Source of the DNA: Chitinibacter fontanus
Lineage (GTDB): Bacteria; Pseudomonadota; Gammaproteobacteria; Burkholderiales; Chitinibacteraceae
Assembly: GCF_013423785.1 (NCBI RefSeq)
Contig: NZ_CP058952.1
Location: 1,577,665 to 1,641,664 of the forward strand
DNA: 64,000 bases
Direction of reading: 5' to 3'
Part shown: positions 27,323-36,731 of the stretch, in pieces
Position numbering within the stretch: the first letter of the stretch is position 1
How the letters are laid out: each line of letters opens with the position of its first letter
Notes under the pieces: model-generated
Database searches by the model: none
Seen by the model: the letters and a program-made list of their open reading frames with translations, nothing else
What the model was told of the DNA's origin: nothing
Translations under genes and position numbers: made by a program

Positions 27323-28333
27323 ATGTTTAATTTTATTTTGCGCCGTATTGCGGTCGTGATCCCGACTTTTCTGGGGGTGACACTACTGGCGTTTGCGCTA
27401 ATTCACATGATTCCGGGCGATCCGGTGTTGGTAATGATGGGCGAGCGGCAAATCGACCCCGAGTTTTACAAAGCCGCTTTGCAACGCATGGGCTTGGATC
27501 AGCCACTCTATGTGCAGTACGGCCATTATTTACTCAATTTGCTACAAGGGAATTTTGGGGAATCGATCGTTACCCATGAACCTGTGCTGAGCGAGTTTCT
27601 CAAATTATTTCCTGCTACTGTCGAATTATCGATTTGCGCCATGATTTTCGCCTGTTTGATCGGCCTACCGGCTGGCATGCTGGCGGCAACACGTCGTGGC
27701 ACCGTGATCGACCACGTAACGATGGGTGGCGCCCTCACCGGCTATTCAATGCCGATTTTCTGGTGGGGCTTGATTCTTATCATGCTGTTTTCAGTGCATT
27801 TGGGTTGGACGCCAGTATCTGGCCGTATCGCGCTGGAATTTGACATCACGCCTGTCACCGGTTTCATGCTGATCGACACGCTGCTTTCGGGCGAGGAAGG
27901 CGCATTTAATTCTGCGCTGCATCATTTGGTACTACCCGCGATTGTGCTTGGCACGATTCCGATGGCCGTGATTGCGCGGATGACGCGCTCCGCAATGCTA
28001 GAAGTTTTGCGCGAAGACTACATCCGGACTGCGCGCGCCAAAGGCTTAGGTCGCACGCGGATTGTCATTGTGCATGCACTACGTAATGCGCTGATGCCAG
28101 TCGTGACCGTCATTGGTTTGCAAATTGGTACACTGCTCGCGGGCGCCGTGCTGACCGAAACAATTTTCTCATGGCCCGGCATTGGCAAATGGCTGATCGA
28201 TTCGATCTCGCGCCGTGATTACCCCGTCGTACAAGGCGGTATTTTGCTGATCGCCACTTTGGTTATTTCCGTTAACTTGCTGGTGGACATCCTCTACGGA
28301 GTGATCAACCCACGCATCCGCCACGCGAGGTAA
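27323..28333 (+). CDS. dppB: dipeptide ABC transporter permease DppB-like
   Basis: 336 residues from the ATG at 27323, with GGAGG at 27306-27310. The N-terminus MFNFILRRIAVVIPTFLGVTLL and the insertion between helices (GWTPVSGRIALEFDITPVTGF, LLSGEEGAF) match DppB rather than OppB. EAA loop: RTARAKGLGRTRIVIVHALRN. First gene of dppBCDF; dppC begins two bases after its stop. Confidence 0.92.
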   Translation: MFNFILRRIAVVIPTFLGVTLLAFALIHMIPGDPVLVMMGERQIDPEFYKAALQRMGLDQPLYVQYGHYLLNLLQGNFGESIVTHEPVLSEFLKLFPATVELSICAMIFACLIGLPAGMLAATRRGTVIDHVTMGGALTGYSMPIFWWGLILIMLFSVHLGWTPVSGRIALEFDITPVTGFMLIDTLLSGEEGAFNSALHHLVLPAIVLGTIPMAVIARMTRSAMLEVLREDYIRTARAKGLGRTRIVIVHALRNALMPVVTVIGLQIGTLLAGAVLTETIFSWPGIGKWLIDSISRRDYPVVQGGILLIATLVISVNLLVDILYGVINPRIRHAR

Positions 28334-28335
28334 GT

Positions 28336-29262
28336 ATGAATACAAGCATTCCATCTACACCAAATCTAGACCAAGACGCTGGCGGAGCACTCAGCTATCC
28401 GTCGCCATTAAAAGAGTTTTGGCAATCCTTTAGCAGCAATCGAGGTGCGCTCGTTGCGTTGATATTTTTTCTGGCCTTGGTGCTGGCAGCACTTTTTGCA
28501 CCGTGGTTAGCGCCACACTCACCTATCGAACAATATCGTGATGCCTTGCTCACCCCACCAGCGTGGGTACACGGTGGCTCATGGCAATATATTTTGGGTA
28601 CTGATGAACTGGGCCGCGATATTTTGTCGCGCCTGATGCACGGCGCACGGCTGAGCTTAATGATTGGTGTCGTATCGGTGGTGCTGTCCCTGCTACCCGG
28701 GATTGTGCTGGGCTTACTCGCGGCCTTTTATCCCAAACTACTCGGCAATGGGATTATGCGCTTAATGGACATCATGCTCGCGCTGCCGTCTTTATTGCTG
28801 GCGGTGGCCGTAGTAGCCGTACTGGGGCCGGGGCTGATCAACACCATGCTGGCCATCGCGATTGTGTCGCTGCCTTCGTATGTGCGCTTGGCACGCGCCT
28901 CAGCGATGACCGAGTTGAATAAAGACTATGTTGTGGCCAGCAGGCTGGCTGGGGCCGGTAAATTGCGCTTGATGTTCAATACCGTGCTGCCCAACTGCAT
29001 GGCGCCGCTGATTGTGCAGGGCACGCTGGGCTTTTCTTCGGCCATTCTGGATGCGGCAGCGCTGGGCTTTCTGGGCTTGGGCGCTCAACCGCCACTACCT
29101 GAATGGGGCACGATGCTGGCCTCCGCGCGTGATTACATCGACAGTGCCTGGTGGGTTGTCACCATGCCCGGCGTCACGATTTTACTGACCGTTGTGGCTC
29201 TGAATCTATTAGGTGATGGCCTACGTGACGCGCTAGACCCGAAACTGAAAAAACTGGCCTAA
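28336..29262 (+). CDS. dppC: dipeptide ABC transporter permease DppC-like
   Basis: 308 residues. OppC_N segment with [41 protein letters not shown] and the EAA loop ([20 protein letters not shown]). Forms the inner-membrane channel with DppB. Confidence 0.92.
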   Translation: MNTSIPSTPNLDQDAGGALSYPSPLKEFWQSFSSNRGALVALIFFLALVLAALFAPWLAPHSPIEQYRDALLTPPAWVHGGSWQYILGTDELGRDILSRLMHGARLSLMIGVVSVVLSLLPGIVLGLLAAFYPKLLGNGIMRLMDIMLALPSLLLAVAVVAVLGPGLINTMLAIAIVSLPSYVRLARASAMTELNKDYVVASRLAGAGKLRLMFNTVLPNCMAPLIVQGTLGFSSAILDAAALGFLGLGAQPPLPEWGTMLASARDYIDSAWWVVTMPGVTILLTVVALNLLGDGLRDALDPKLKKLA

Positions 29263-29278
29263 GGATGAGGATACAAGC

Positions 29279-30262
29279 ATGAGTTTATTAGAGATCCGCA
29301 ACCTGAATGTGAGCTTTGGCAGTACCGCCCACCCCTTCCATGCCGTGTCAGGGCTAGATTTAACGGTAAACCGCGGTGAAATTGTCGGGATTGTGGGCGA
29401 ATCAGGTTCGGGTAAATCCGTCACGATGCTGGCAATGATGGGCTTGATTGATGCGCCAGGCCGCGTCACCGCCGATCAGTTGCAATTTAATGGGCAAGAC
29501 CTGCTCAATATGAAGCCTGCGCAAAAACGCCAGATTATTGGTAAAGATATTGCGATGATTTTTCAGGATGCGCTGACTAGCCTTAACCCAGCGTATACCG
29601 TGGGATACCAGCTGATGGAGACCCTGCGGCTACATACCCCCCTGCGTGGTGCGGCATTGAAACGCCGAGCCCTTGAGCTACTTGAGCAAGTAGAAATCCC
29701 GGATGCCAAATCGCGGCTCGATGCTTATCCGCATCAACTATCCGGCGGGATGAGCCAGCGGGTGATGATCGCGATGGCCATTGCCTGTGAGCCCAAGCTG
29801 CTAATCGCCGATGAACCGACGACTGCACTGGATGTCACGGTGCAAGCGCAGATTATGGAATTGCTGGTAAATCTGCAAAAACAAAATGACATGGCGCTGA
29901 TTTTAATCACCCATGATCTGGCCGTGGTGGCTGAAGTCGCGCAGCGTATGGTGGTCATGTACGCAGGTGAAGTCGTTGAAAGCAGCGCAACGGAAACCTT
30001 GTTCGCCTGTCCGCGCCATCCGTATACCCAAGCTTTGCTGTCATCCATTCCTGAGCACAGCAAAGGTGCGCGTCGACTGTCTACGCTAGCAGGCGTGGTG
30101 CCAGGTCAATACGACCGCCCGCAAGGCTGTTTACTCAGCCCGCGCTGCCCTTATGCCAAAGAAAGCTGCCACACGAGCAAGCCTGCACTATTACCCCTAG
30201 CAGGTACTAACGTGCGATGCTTTACCCCATTGGACGCCAACGGGATACCTACCCATGAATAA
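29279..30262 (+). CDS. dppD: dipeptide ABC transporter ATP-binding protein DppD-like
   Basis: 327 residues. Walker [11 protein letters not shown], signature [15 protein letters not shown], Walker [13 protein letters not shown] and the C-terminal [14 protein letters not shown] motif. Its end overlaps the dppF start by eight bases. Confidence 0.93.
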   Translation: MSLLEIRNLNVSFGSTAHPFHAVSGLDLTVNRGEIVGIVGESGSGKSVTMLAMMGLIDAPGRVTADQLQFNGQDLLNMKPAQKRQIIGKDIAMIFQDALTSLNPAYTVGYQLMETLRLHTPLRGAALKRRALELLEQVEIPDAKSRLDAYPHQLSGGMSQRVMIAMAIACEPKLLIADEPTTALDVTVQAQIMELLVNLQKQNDMALILITHDLAVVAEVAQRMVVMYAGEVVESSATETLFACPRHPYTQALLSSIPEHSKGARRLSTLAGVVPGQYDRPQGCLLSPRCPYAKESCHTSKPALLPLAGTNVRCFTPLDANGIPTHE

Positions 30263-31247
30263 TCCAAATCTAGCTACCGAGAATATTATTCTGGAAGCCA
30301 AAGCGCTCTCGCGCCACTATGCGGTGAGTAAAGGCTTTTTGAAAGGCCATGCCACAGTCAAAGCCTTGAACGATGTCTCATTCAAACTCGCGGCAGGCAA
30401 AACACTGGCCGTCGTTGGTGAATCGGGCTGTGGTAAATCCACGCTGGCACGTCAGCTTACCTTGATTGAAGAGCCCAGCTCTGGGCACTTGGTGATTGAT
30501 GGAGTTGATATTGCAACAGCCAACACCACATCGCTAAAAGCACTGCGCCCCAAAGTGCAGATGGTATTTCAGAACCCTTTTGCCAGCCTCAACCCACGCA
30601 AACAAATTGGCACGATGTTGGCCGAGCCCTTGCTACTGAATACCGATTTAAATGCAGAGCAACGCGAAGCGCGCGTGCGCGAAATGCTTAAAATCGTCGG
30701 CTTGCGCCCTGAGCATTATCACCGCTACCCGCATATGTTCTCCGGCGGGCAACGCCAGCGGATCGCCATTGCACGCGCGATGATGCTTAAACCAGCCGTG
30801 CTGGTTGCGGATGAACCCACTTCGGCGCTCGACGTGTCAATTCAGGCGCAAATTTTGAATCTGTTTATGGATTTGCAAGACGAGCTAGGCACTGCCTATG
30901 TGTTTGTCAGCCACAATCTAGCGGTGGTTGAGCACATCGCCGATGATGTGATGGTGATGTATTTTGGCAGCACGGTGGAATATGGCGATAAGAAAACCAT
31001 TTTTGATCAGCCACTACATCCCTATACCCGTGCGCTGATGTCCGCTACGCCGGCTATTCGCCAGGAAGATCGCCGGGTCAAAATTAAATTAACCGGCGAA
31101 TTGCCGTCGCCACTTAACCCACCAACTGGCTGCGCCTTTAGCACCCGGTGCCCGCACGCAAATGAGCGTTGCCAGAGCGAAACCCCGGTCTTGCGCCCCT
31201 TGGCAAACCGAATGATCGCCTGCCACCACGTGGAAACCATTGTGTAA
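30255..31247 (+). CDS. dppF: dipeptide ABC transporter ATP-binding protein DppF-like
   Basis: 330 residues. Walker [10 protein letters not shown], signature [15 protein letters not shown], Walker [13 protein letters not shown] and C-terminal [14 protein letters not shown]. Forms the ATPase pair with DppD. A GC-rich hairpin (31257-31281) follows, without a T run. Confidence 0.93.
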   Translation: MNNPNLATENIILEAKALSRHYAVSKGFLKGHATVKALNDVSFKLAAGKTLAVVGESGCGKSTLARQLTLIEEPSSGHLVIDGVDIATANTTSLKALRPKVQMVFQNPFASLNPRKQIGTMLAEPLLLNTDLNAEQREARVREMLKIVGLRPEHYHRYPHMFSGGQRQRIAIARAMMLKPAVLVADEPTSALDVSIQAQILNLFMDLQDELGTAYVFVSHNLAVVEHIADDVMVMYFGSTVEYGDKKTIFDQPLHPYTRALMSATPAIRQEDRRVKIKLTGELPSPLNPPTGCAFSTRCPHANERCQSETPVLRPLANRMIACHHVETIV

Positions 31248-31256
31248 GTGCAATCC

Positions 31257-31281
31257 TTGCTGCGGCCGTGCGCCGCAGCAA
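31257..31281 (+). terminator. GC-rich hairpin after dppF
   Basis: TTGCTGCGGC-CGTGC-GCCGCAGCAA, perfect 10-bp stem, no following T run. It may be a weak terminator or an mRNA-end stabiliser. Confidence 0.45.
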
Positions 31282-31362
31282 TGCCACTGTCACGAAAGCA
31301 TATTGGTACTCAGACGCTGAATTGACTATGCTTAAGAAGTCGCCCGCCTTAGTTTGAACATC

Positions 31363-32229
31363 ATGTCTATCCTGCAATTTGCCCACAAAACCGCAGATCA
31401 GCTCAACGAAGAGCGCCTTGCCATGCTGATCGACATCGCCAAAGAACTCGAAGGCGAAGTGATTTTCCCCATCTGTTTTGACGCGTCGGTGCAAATTAGC
31501 ACCGTTATGAAAAGTAAAACCGCCTCAATTCAACGCATTGCGCATGAAATTCAGAAAGACCCGCTGATTACGGCCAAAATCCTGAAACTGAGCAATTCGG
31601 TCGTTTATAACCCAATGGGCAAAATGATCGCGGAGCTCAATTCGGCCCTCACACGGGTTGGCATGGAAACCGCACGCTCAGTTGCACTCGCCTGTGCGAT
31701 GCAGCAATTGATCCGCTCACGTGACCTCACCGCTTTTGATGAGCTTTCATCACGGCTATGGATTCATAGCCTGAAAACCTCGATGATTGCTCGGGTGATT
31801 GCCCGGCGCCTGACGCGCGTCAACCCAGAAGTTGCGATGCTCGCGGGGCTGGTACATGACTTAGGGGCTTTTTTCATGCTCGATCGCGCCGGACGCTATC
31901 CTGAGCTGATCGAACGCCCCAAAACGGTGGAATATCTGGTTGCCCAATGGCATGAAAGTGTGGGCAATATCCTGCTCGACTCGTTAGGCTTACCCGAAGA
32001 AATCGTCGCGGCAGTCAATGAACTTGACCAACCACGCAATTTCATTGAAACACCGCGCACACTCAGCGACGTGGTGTATATCGCCAATTTGTTTGCGGGT
32101 GGCTTTGAGGAAATGCGGAAACTGGATATCCCCAATTTGCAGGAACCCAAAGAGCTTAGCTACGCCAAGTACACCGATTTAAGTGCTGAAATGGAAGAAG
32201 CCTGCCAGGAAATGATTAGCCTATTCTGA
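31363..32229 (+). CDS. HDOD-domain protein
   Basis: 288 residues from the ATG at 31363; a TTG at 31354 is in frame. HDOD domain from about residue 25 to 220 (ICFDASVQISTVMKSKTA, AKILKLSNSVVYNP, the degenerate HD site in LVHDLGAFF). HDOD proteins are non-catalytic HD relatives used as scaffolds in bacterial signalling, often of c-di-GMP or chemotaxis. It has no attached output domain. Convergent with ctaB, with only 8 bp between the stops. Confidence 0.88.
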   Translation: MSILQFAHKTADQLNEERLAMLIDIAKELEGEVIFPICFDASVQISTVMKSKTASIQRIAHEIQKDPLITAKILKLSNSVVYNPMGKMIAELNSALTRVGMETARSVALACAMQQLIRSRDLTAFDELSSRLWIHSLKTSMIARVIARRLTRVNPEVAMLAGLVHDLGAFFMLDRAGRYPELIERPKTVEYLVAQWHESVGNILLDSLGLPEEIVAAVNELDQPRNFIETPRTLSDVVYIANLFAGGFEEMRKLDIPNLQEPKELSYAKYTDLSAEMEEACQEMISLF

Positions 32230-32237
32230 GGCATCAC

Positions 32238-33146
32238 TTAGAACAGCATGCGTGACAGGTAGTGGTCCAGCAGCAAGGCCAAAAACAAATATCCCAGATA
32301 AGCTATCGAAATACGGAATAAGCGCTGCGCCATCAGATCAGCCAGCGCCTCGCTGTGTGCACGATAAACACGCCATGCCCCCTGTACAAACCATAGATTT
32401 AACCCCAAAGCAGCGCATAGATAGAGCGTACTACTAAATTGCAGCGCCACAGGCAGTAGGGTTGTCGCCACCAAAATCCAGCTATACAACCAAATGGCTA
32501 AGCGCGTAAATGCTCGACCATGCGTCACTGGCAGCATTGGCAACCCGACCTTGCGGTACTCTTCCATCCGGTATAAAGCCAGCGCCCAGAAATGCGGTGG
32601 TGTCCAAGCATAAATAATCAGAAACAGCGCAGCCGCTTCGGCTGAAATACTGCCGGTCATTGCCGCCCAGCCTAAAATCGGCGGCATCGCCCCAGCTGCG
32701 CCACCAATCACAATATTCTGCGGACTAGCCGGTTTTAGCCAACGGGTATAGACCACGGCATAAGCAATAAAGGTGGCTAGCGTCAAATACAGCGTAAGGG
32801 TATTAACAAATAACGCTAAACAGAGCGTGCCAGCCATGGTCAGCACCATGGCGTACAAAGCAGCCCATTCGGCACTGAGTGCCCCGCGTGCGAGCGGGCG
32901 CAAATGCGTGCGCAGCATTTGTGCATCACGCTTCGCCTCAAACAGACAATTGGCCGCCGCCGCCCCACTTGCTATCAGACCAATACCCGCGAGTGCCGCC
33001 AGCATGGTGGCCCACGCAGGAGCACCATCGCTAGCCAGCAACATGCCAATCCAGGCGCAAAATACAATCAGCGCCACCACTCGAGGTTTACCCAGCCGAT
33101 ATAGCTCGCGCCAGTGCGGGGGGTTTTGCAGGCTTATCGCAATCAT
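32238..33146 (-). CDS. ctaB: protoheme IX farnesyltransferase (heme O synthase)
   Basis: 302 residues from the ATG at 33146, with GAGG eight bases upstream. A longer frame to 33281 would overlap ctaA by 125 bp and is rejected. UbiA-type prenyltransferase with LGKPRVVALIVFCAWIGM, the Asp-rich NCLFEAKRDAQMLRT and a second motif near YRMEEYRKVGLPMLPV. It has about nine membrane helices. Makes heme O for the cox-encoded oxidase; last gene of the cox cluster. Confidence 0.92.
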   Translation of the reverse strand: MIAISLQNPPHWRELYRLGKPRVVALIVFCAWIGMLLASDGAPAWATMLAALAGIGLIASGAAAANCLFEAKRDAQMLRTHLRPLARGALSAEWAALYAMVLTMAGTLCLALFVNTLTLYLTLATFIAYAVVYTRWLKPASPQNIVIGGAAGAMPPILGWAAMTGSISAEAAALFLIIYAWTPPHFWALALYRMEEYRKVGLPMLPVTHGRAFTRLAIWLYSWILVATTLLPVALQFSSTLYLCAALGLNLWFVQGAWRVYRAHSEALADLMAQRLFRISIAYLGYLFLALLLDHYLSRMLF

Positions 33147-33156
33147 GGCACACACC

Positions 33157-34203
33157 TCAGGGTTGAGAGTCGAGCAGTGAAACGGTGGCTTGCTGAGCCA
33201 CAACCAGTGATCTGACCGCTGGTTTATTGAGTTCTGCGGTTGCAATCGGCGCTGCCCGTACCCAGCCATATACCAGCACACCGAGTAAGGCCGCGGCCCC
33301 GCTATGATGGGCTAGCGCCAAGAACAACGGCAAACCAAGCCAAACATTGGCAATGCCCAAAGCAATTTGTAGCAGAAGCAGGAAACCAAGGGCTGCGGCA
33401 TAGCGCGGCAGCAAACGCCATAACTGCCATACCAAGCTCAGCACCAAAACCAGCACCAGCAAAGCACCCAAGCGATGTAAATAATGAATCGCAGCCAGAT
33501 GCGTCAGGTTTAAGGCGCTGCCGTCCGCAGCCAAGCCTAACGCCCGATCAGGCCGTAGTGCGGCCCCCAGCCCGGCAGGTAACTGCCAGCTATCCAAGCA
33601 TTGCGGAAAACCATCGCAGGCGAGCCCTGCGTAATTACTAGAAACCCAGCCACCCAAGATTATCTGCCCAGCCACCGCCAACACCGACAGTCGCCATAGC
33701 CAGTTCAGATCGCGTCCCAAGTACCAGCGCTCAGCATTACGGGCAAATATCACCAACAAAGTCATCAGCAAGGTCATACCGCCAACTAAATGCCCTGTCA
33801 CCACCGCAGGCATTAATTTCAGCGTCACCGTCCACATCCCAAATGCGCCTTGCAACACAATCACCAGCAGGGGAAGCAGCGCCAGCCACGGGTTTAGCCC
33901 CGCATGTCGCCGATCGCGCCACAGACTAAAGCTTAGCCCAATCATCAATACTCCCAGCCCACTGGCTGCATAGCGATGGATCATTTCTTTCCAGCCTTTA
34001 CCTACATCGACCGACATACCAAAATGCCGCTCGGCGTGGCTGATTTCATGAGGCTCATCTGGCACGCTAAAATGCCCATAACAGCCTGGCCAATCAGGGC
34101 ACCCCAGCCCTGCATCTTGCAAACGCACATAGGCGCCCAAGCTCATTAACAAGAACGTCCAAATAAGCGCAAGCAGTAACAAACGGCGGCTAATCACACT
34201 CAT
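33157..34203 (-). CDS. ctaA: heme A synthase
   Basis: 348 residues of the COX15/CtaA family with eight membrane helices and heme-ligand histidines (ERHFGMSVDVGKGWKEMIHRYAA, VVTGHLVGGM, THLAAIHYLHRLGA, ALAHHSGAA). Oxidises heme O to heme A. Its ATG directly follows the stop of the upstream small gene. Confidence 0.94.
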   Translation of the reverse strand: MSVISRRLLLLALIWTFLLMSLGAYVRLQDAGLGCPDWPGCYGHFSVPDEPHEISHAERHFGMSVDVGKGWKEMIHRYAASGLGVLMIGLSFSLWRDRRHAGLNPWLALLPLLVIVLQGAFGMWTVTLKLMPAVVTGHLVGGMTLLMTLLVIFARNAERWYLGRDLNWLWRLSVLAVAGQIILGGWVSSNYAGLACDGFPQCLDSWQLPAGLGAALRPDRALGLAADGSALNLTHLAAIHYLHRLGALLVLVLVLSLVWQLWRLLPRYAAALGFLLLLQIALGIANVWLGLPLFLALAHHSGAAALLGVLVYGWVRAAPIATAELNKPAVRSLVVAQQATVSLLDSQP

Positions 34204-34674
34204 TTAACCCAAACCCTGATTATTTTTCAGCACTTTGCCAATTTCACGCAGCACCGACTGCCGCCCTGCCGCATCTTGCAGTTGCTGCGGTAAATACCGC
34301 AGCACGGCATTACCATGGGGGTCGATCAAATACAGTCCACTGGGCATCACTCGATCAGGCGGCAAACAGGCCGTCACCGCGAGGCGTTGCTGATCTCGCC
34401 CCTGCGCCAGTCGCAATTGCCGCGCCGACTGCAACAGCGGGGCCAAATCAGCATTCGCAGCGCCAGCCGAGGTGCATTGCGATTCAATATGCGCCAACAA
34501 TTGCCAAGTACGTTGTGCGCTAGGAGCAACCATTGGCTGCGCTAATAATTGGCCATAGGTGTCACCCCCTTGCGGGCGCGCATAGTGCCAAGCCCATTGC
34601 GCAAGCCCTAGCGGCGCAATACATAGACCCAGTATCACCATTAGAACCAATCTGGATTTAGCTTTAGCCAACAT
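34204..34674 (-). CDS. cox-cluster membrane-anchored protein, Sco/thioredoxin-like remnant
   Basis: 156 residues with an N-terminal membrane anchor (LVLMVILGLCIAPLGLAQWAW). The C-terminal part has YLIDPHGNAVLRYLPQ, as in the last strands of SCO/thioredoxin folds, but no CxxxC metal site is present. Proteins of this kind sit between surf1 and ctaA in many beta- and gammaproteobacteria and are assumed to help oxidase assembly. Function unproven. Stop and start codons are nearly contiguous with both neighbours. Confidence 0.75.
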   Translation of the reverse strand: MLAKAKSRLVLMVILGLCIAPLGLAQWAWHYARPQGGDTYGQLLAQPMVAPSAQRTWQLLAHIESQCTSAGAANADLAPLLQSARQLRLAQGRDQQRLAVTACLPPDRVMPSGLYLIDPHGNAVLRYLPQQLQDAAGRQSVLREIGKVLKNNQGLG

Positions 34675-34677
34675 ACT

Positions 34678-35388
34678 CTAGCCTCTTAAATAGTGGCGAC
34701 GGAACAAATAGGTGCCAATCAGCGCCAACAACCCCCAAGTCAGCGCATACGCCCAATGCCTAGCAACCCCAAAAGGCCGCTCAGGCTCAATGGCCAACAA
34801 GCCTGAGCTGGCCTGATCTGCCAGCGCATAGGCCTCTGGCAGCGGCAAATAGGCCCAGGCAGCAAAACGACCAGGGTCAAGATTTTGAAAAACCCGGCCT
34901 TCAACTGTGTTGCCTCCTAGCTCCATATACCGTGGCCAGGCCTGCGCTACCACTTTGGGAGCGGCTTTTGGAGTGGGTGGAATGCCTTGCTCCTGCACAT
35001 TCCACCAGCCACGATTGACCATCACGATGACCCCATCCTGTAACTGAAATGGCGTAATGATGTGATAACCCACCTTCCCCGCACGGACACGGTGATCGAG
35101 CCAAATTTCATATTGCGGCAACCACTGACCTTGCAATTGCACTGGGCGCCATAAGGGCGGGCTCCCCCTGCTCCAATGCATCATCGGCAAACTTTGTAAG
35201 CGAGCAATCTCGGCGAGTTGCAGCTGTTTTTCATGCGCCCGCCATATTTGCCAAACACACAATAGGCTGGTCAATATAATCATGGCCACCAGCATGATCG
35301 CACCCTGCCATTGTTTCCCGCGCAAAGTAGCCTTGGTTTGCCTAGGCTGAAGCTGAGGAGGATTTGGAATGAAAATTGTCGCCATCAT
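34678..35388 (-). CDS. surf1: SURF1 family oxidase assembly protein
   Basis: 236 residues from the tandem ATG ATG at 35383-35388, with AGGAG just upstream. Two membrane helices (about 30-50 and 205-225) flank the SURF1 soluble part (WRPVQLQGQWLPQYEIWLDHR, GYHIITPFQL, VMVNRGWW). Needed for heme a insertion in cytochrome oxidase. A longer frame to 35592 lies entirely antisense to the DUF2909 gene and has no SURF1 character. Its 5' end overlaps the divergent DUF2909 gene by about 20 bp. Confidence 0.88.
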   Translation of the reverse strand: MMATIFIPNPPQLQPRQTKATLRGKQWQGAIMLVAMIILTSLLCVWQIWRAHEKQLQLAEIARLQSLPMMHWSRGSPPLWRPVQLQGQWLPQYEIWLDHRVRAGKVGYHIITPFQLQDGVIVMVNRGWWNVQEQGIPPTPKAAPKVVAQAWPRYMELGGNTVEGRVFQNLDPGRFAAWAYLPLPEAYALADQASSGLLAIEPERPFGVARHWAYALTWGLLALIGTYLFRRHYLRG

Positions 35389-35545
35389 GCTGCTCCTTGC
35401 TATCTTGCTCTCGCTGGGGCAGGCCTTACTGCGTTTGATTCGCGGCGCATCTGGCCCGATGTGGCGGATGCTCGCTTGGCGCGTCGGTCTGTCGTTGGGC
35501 TTATATTTCTTGCTGCTGCTTGCGCACTGGCAGGCTTGGCTGTAG
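35369..35545 (+). CDS. DUF2909 twin-transmembrane protein
   Basis: 58 residues, beginning MKIVAIMLLLAILLSLGQAL and ending HWQAWL. It has two membrane helices joined by a basic loop (RLIRGASGPMWRMLAWR). GAGGAGG lies seven bases before the ATG. DUF2909 genes commonly sit between coxC and surf1. Here it is on the opposite strand to the whole cox cluster, so the cox mRNA is antisense to it, and its start overlaps that of surf1 head to head. Confidence 0.8.
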   Translation: MKIVAIMLLLAILLSLGQALLRLIRGASGPMWRMLAWRVGLSLGLYFLLLLAHWQAWL

Positions 35546-35661
35546 CACGCAGATGCTCTGTTTATAGCCTGCAAGCGCGCGCCGCTGATCACCTAAAGAC
35601 TAAGGTAAAAACCCTACACAAACTGCACTCAACTGGCTGGCAACATCACGACCAGCACCGC

Positions 35662-36528
35662 CTAGAGCACATAAACAAATACAAATAACCCTAACCACAC
35701 CACATCGACAAAATGCCAATACCACGCGGCGGCTTCAAAACCAAAGTGCTGTAACGGCGTAAAGTGCCCCCGCTGTACCCGCAACCACATGGTAGTTAAG
35801 ATCAATGTTCCGACCAGCACATGCATCCCATGAAACCCAGTCAGTAAATAGAAGGTCGCGCCGTATGCACCTGATGCCAAGGTCAGCTTAAGCTCACTCC
35901 AGGCATGCTGATATTCGTACGCTTGCAAACACAGAAATAACACTCCAAGCACGATCGTGAGACCCAAGCCTAGGCTTAAAACTCGGCGTTGCTGTTGCAA
36001 CAAGCCCCAATGCGCCCAAGTTAGGGTGACACCGGAGGTCAACAATAATGCCGTATTGATTGCTGGCAGACCAAACGGATGCATAGCTTGGTAAGCCGCC
36101 GATTTAGGCCCCGTCGCCATCGGCCAATCGGCCTGAAAATTTGGCCATAACATTCGTTGCGTTTCACTAAAAAAGCCCAGCTCCGGAACCGAAATAGTGC
36201 GGGTATAAAACAAGGCGCCAAAAAAGGCGGCAAAGAACATGACTTCAGAAAAAATAAACCAGCTCATTCCCCACCGAAAGGAATAATCCACCTGCTGGCC
36301 ATAGCTACCACTTTCAGACTCGTGCACCACATCACCGAACCAACCGATCAACATCCACAGCAAAACACCAGCCCCAATCAATAGCACCCATCGCCCACTC
36401 GCTACCTGATTGATCGCTAAGGCCGCGCCAAGCCCCAAACAAAATAGTGCCACCGCACCGACGATGGGCCACCGTGAAGGTGATGGCACAAAATAATGTG
36501 CATCATGAACTGCGTTCTCTACATTCAT
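35662..36528 (-). CDS. coxC: cytochrome c oxidase subunit III
   Basis: 288 residues with seven membrane helices. Visible are HYFVPSPSRWPIVGA at the start, the long SGVTLTWAHWGLL segment, YLLTGFHGMHVLVGT and AAWYWHFVDVVWLGLF at the end. It is a structural subunit of the aa3-type oxidase. A 28-bp gap separates it from the DUF2970 gene. Confidence 0.95.
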   Translation of the reverse strand: MNVENAVHDAHYFVPSPSRWPIVGAVALFCLGLGAALAINQVASGRWVLLIGAGVLLWMLIGWFGDVVHESESGSYGQQVDYSFRWGMSWFIFSEVMFFAAFFGALFYTRTISVPELGFFSETQRMLWPNFQADWPMATGPKSAAYQAMHPFGLPAINTALLLTSGVTLTWAHWGLLQQQRRVLSLGLGLTIVLGVLFLCLQAYEYQHAWSELKLTLASGAYGATFYLLTGFHGMHVLVGTLILTTMWLRVQRGHFTPLQHFGFEAAAWYWHFVDVVWLGLFVFVYVL

Positions 36529-36556
36529 TGCTCACCTCCTACCTTGTGCCGTTGGC

Positions 36557-36730
36557 CTACTGTTGCGTAGTCACCAGCGTATGTACCAAGCCCCACACCA
36601 ACAGCGCCAAGAGCAAACCGCACAACAATCCGGCCACCAATAGCTGCCAAATCTGAACTGGCCGCCGTGATTTTTCCCTGCTGCGAACGCCAAAAAAAGC
36701 GGCCAATACTGCTTTGATGGCCGTCCACAT
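36557..36730 (-). CDS. DUF2970 small membrane protein
   Basis: 57 residues, beginning MWTAIKAVLAAFFGVRSREK and ending LVHTLVTTQQ. It has an N-terminal amphipathic part, the DUF2970 basic motif and one C-terminal membrane helix (LLVAGLLCGLLLALLVWGL). It lies in the usual place between ctaG and coxC. Its ATG starts one base after the ctaG stop. Probably an assembly or stability factor of the oxidase; function not established. Confidence 0.85.
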   Translation of the reverse strand: MWTAIKAVLAAFFGVRSREKSRRPVQIWQLLVAGLLCGLLLALLVWGLVHTLVTTQQ

Positions 36731-36731
36731 C

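Noticed and set aside
35389-35592. N-terminal extension of SURF1
   Set aside because: No SURF1 similarity, low-complexity basic composition, and fully antisense to the DUF2909 gene; a good ribosome site precedes the ATG at 35388.
36525-36728. A 67-codon minus-strand frame before coxC
   Set aside because: It is a different frame of the DUF2970 gene, which has the right start, stop and family pattern at 36557-36730.
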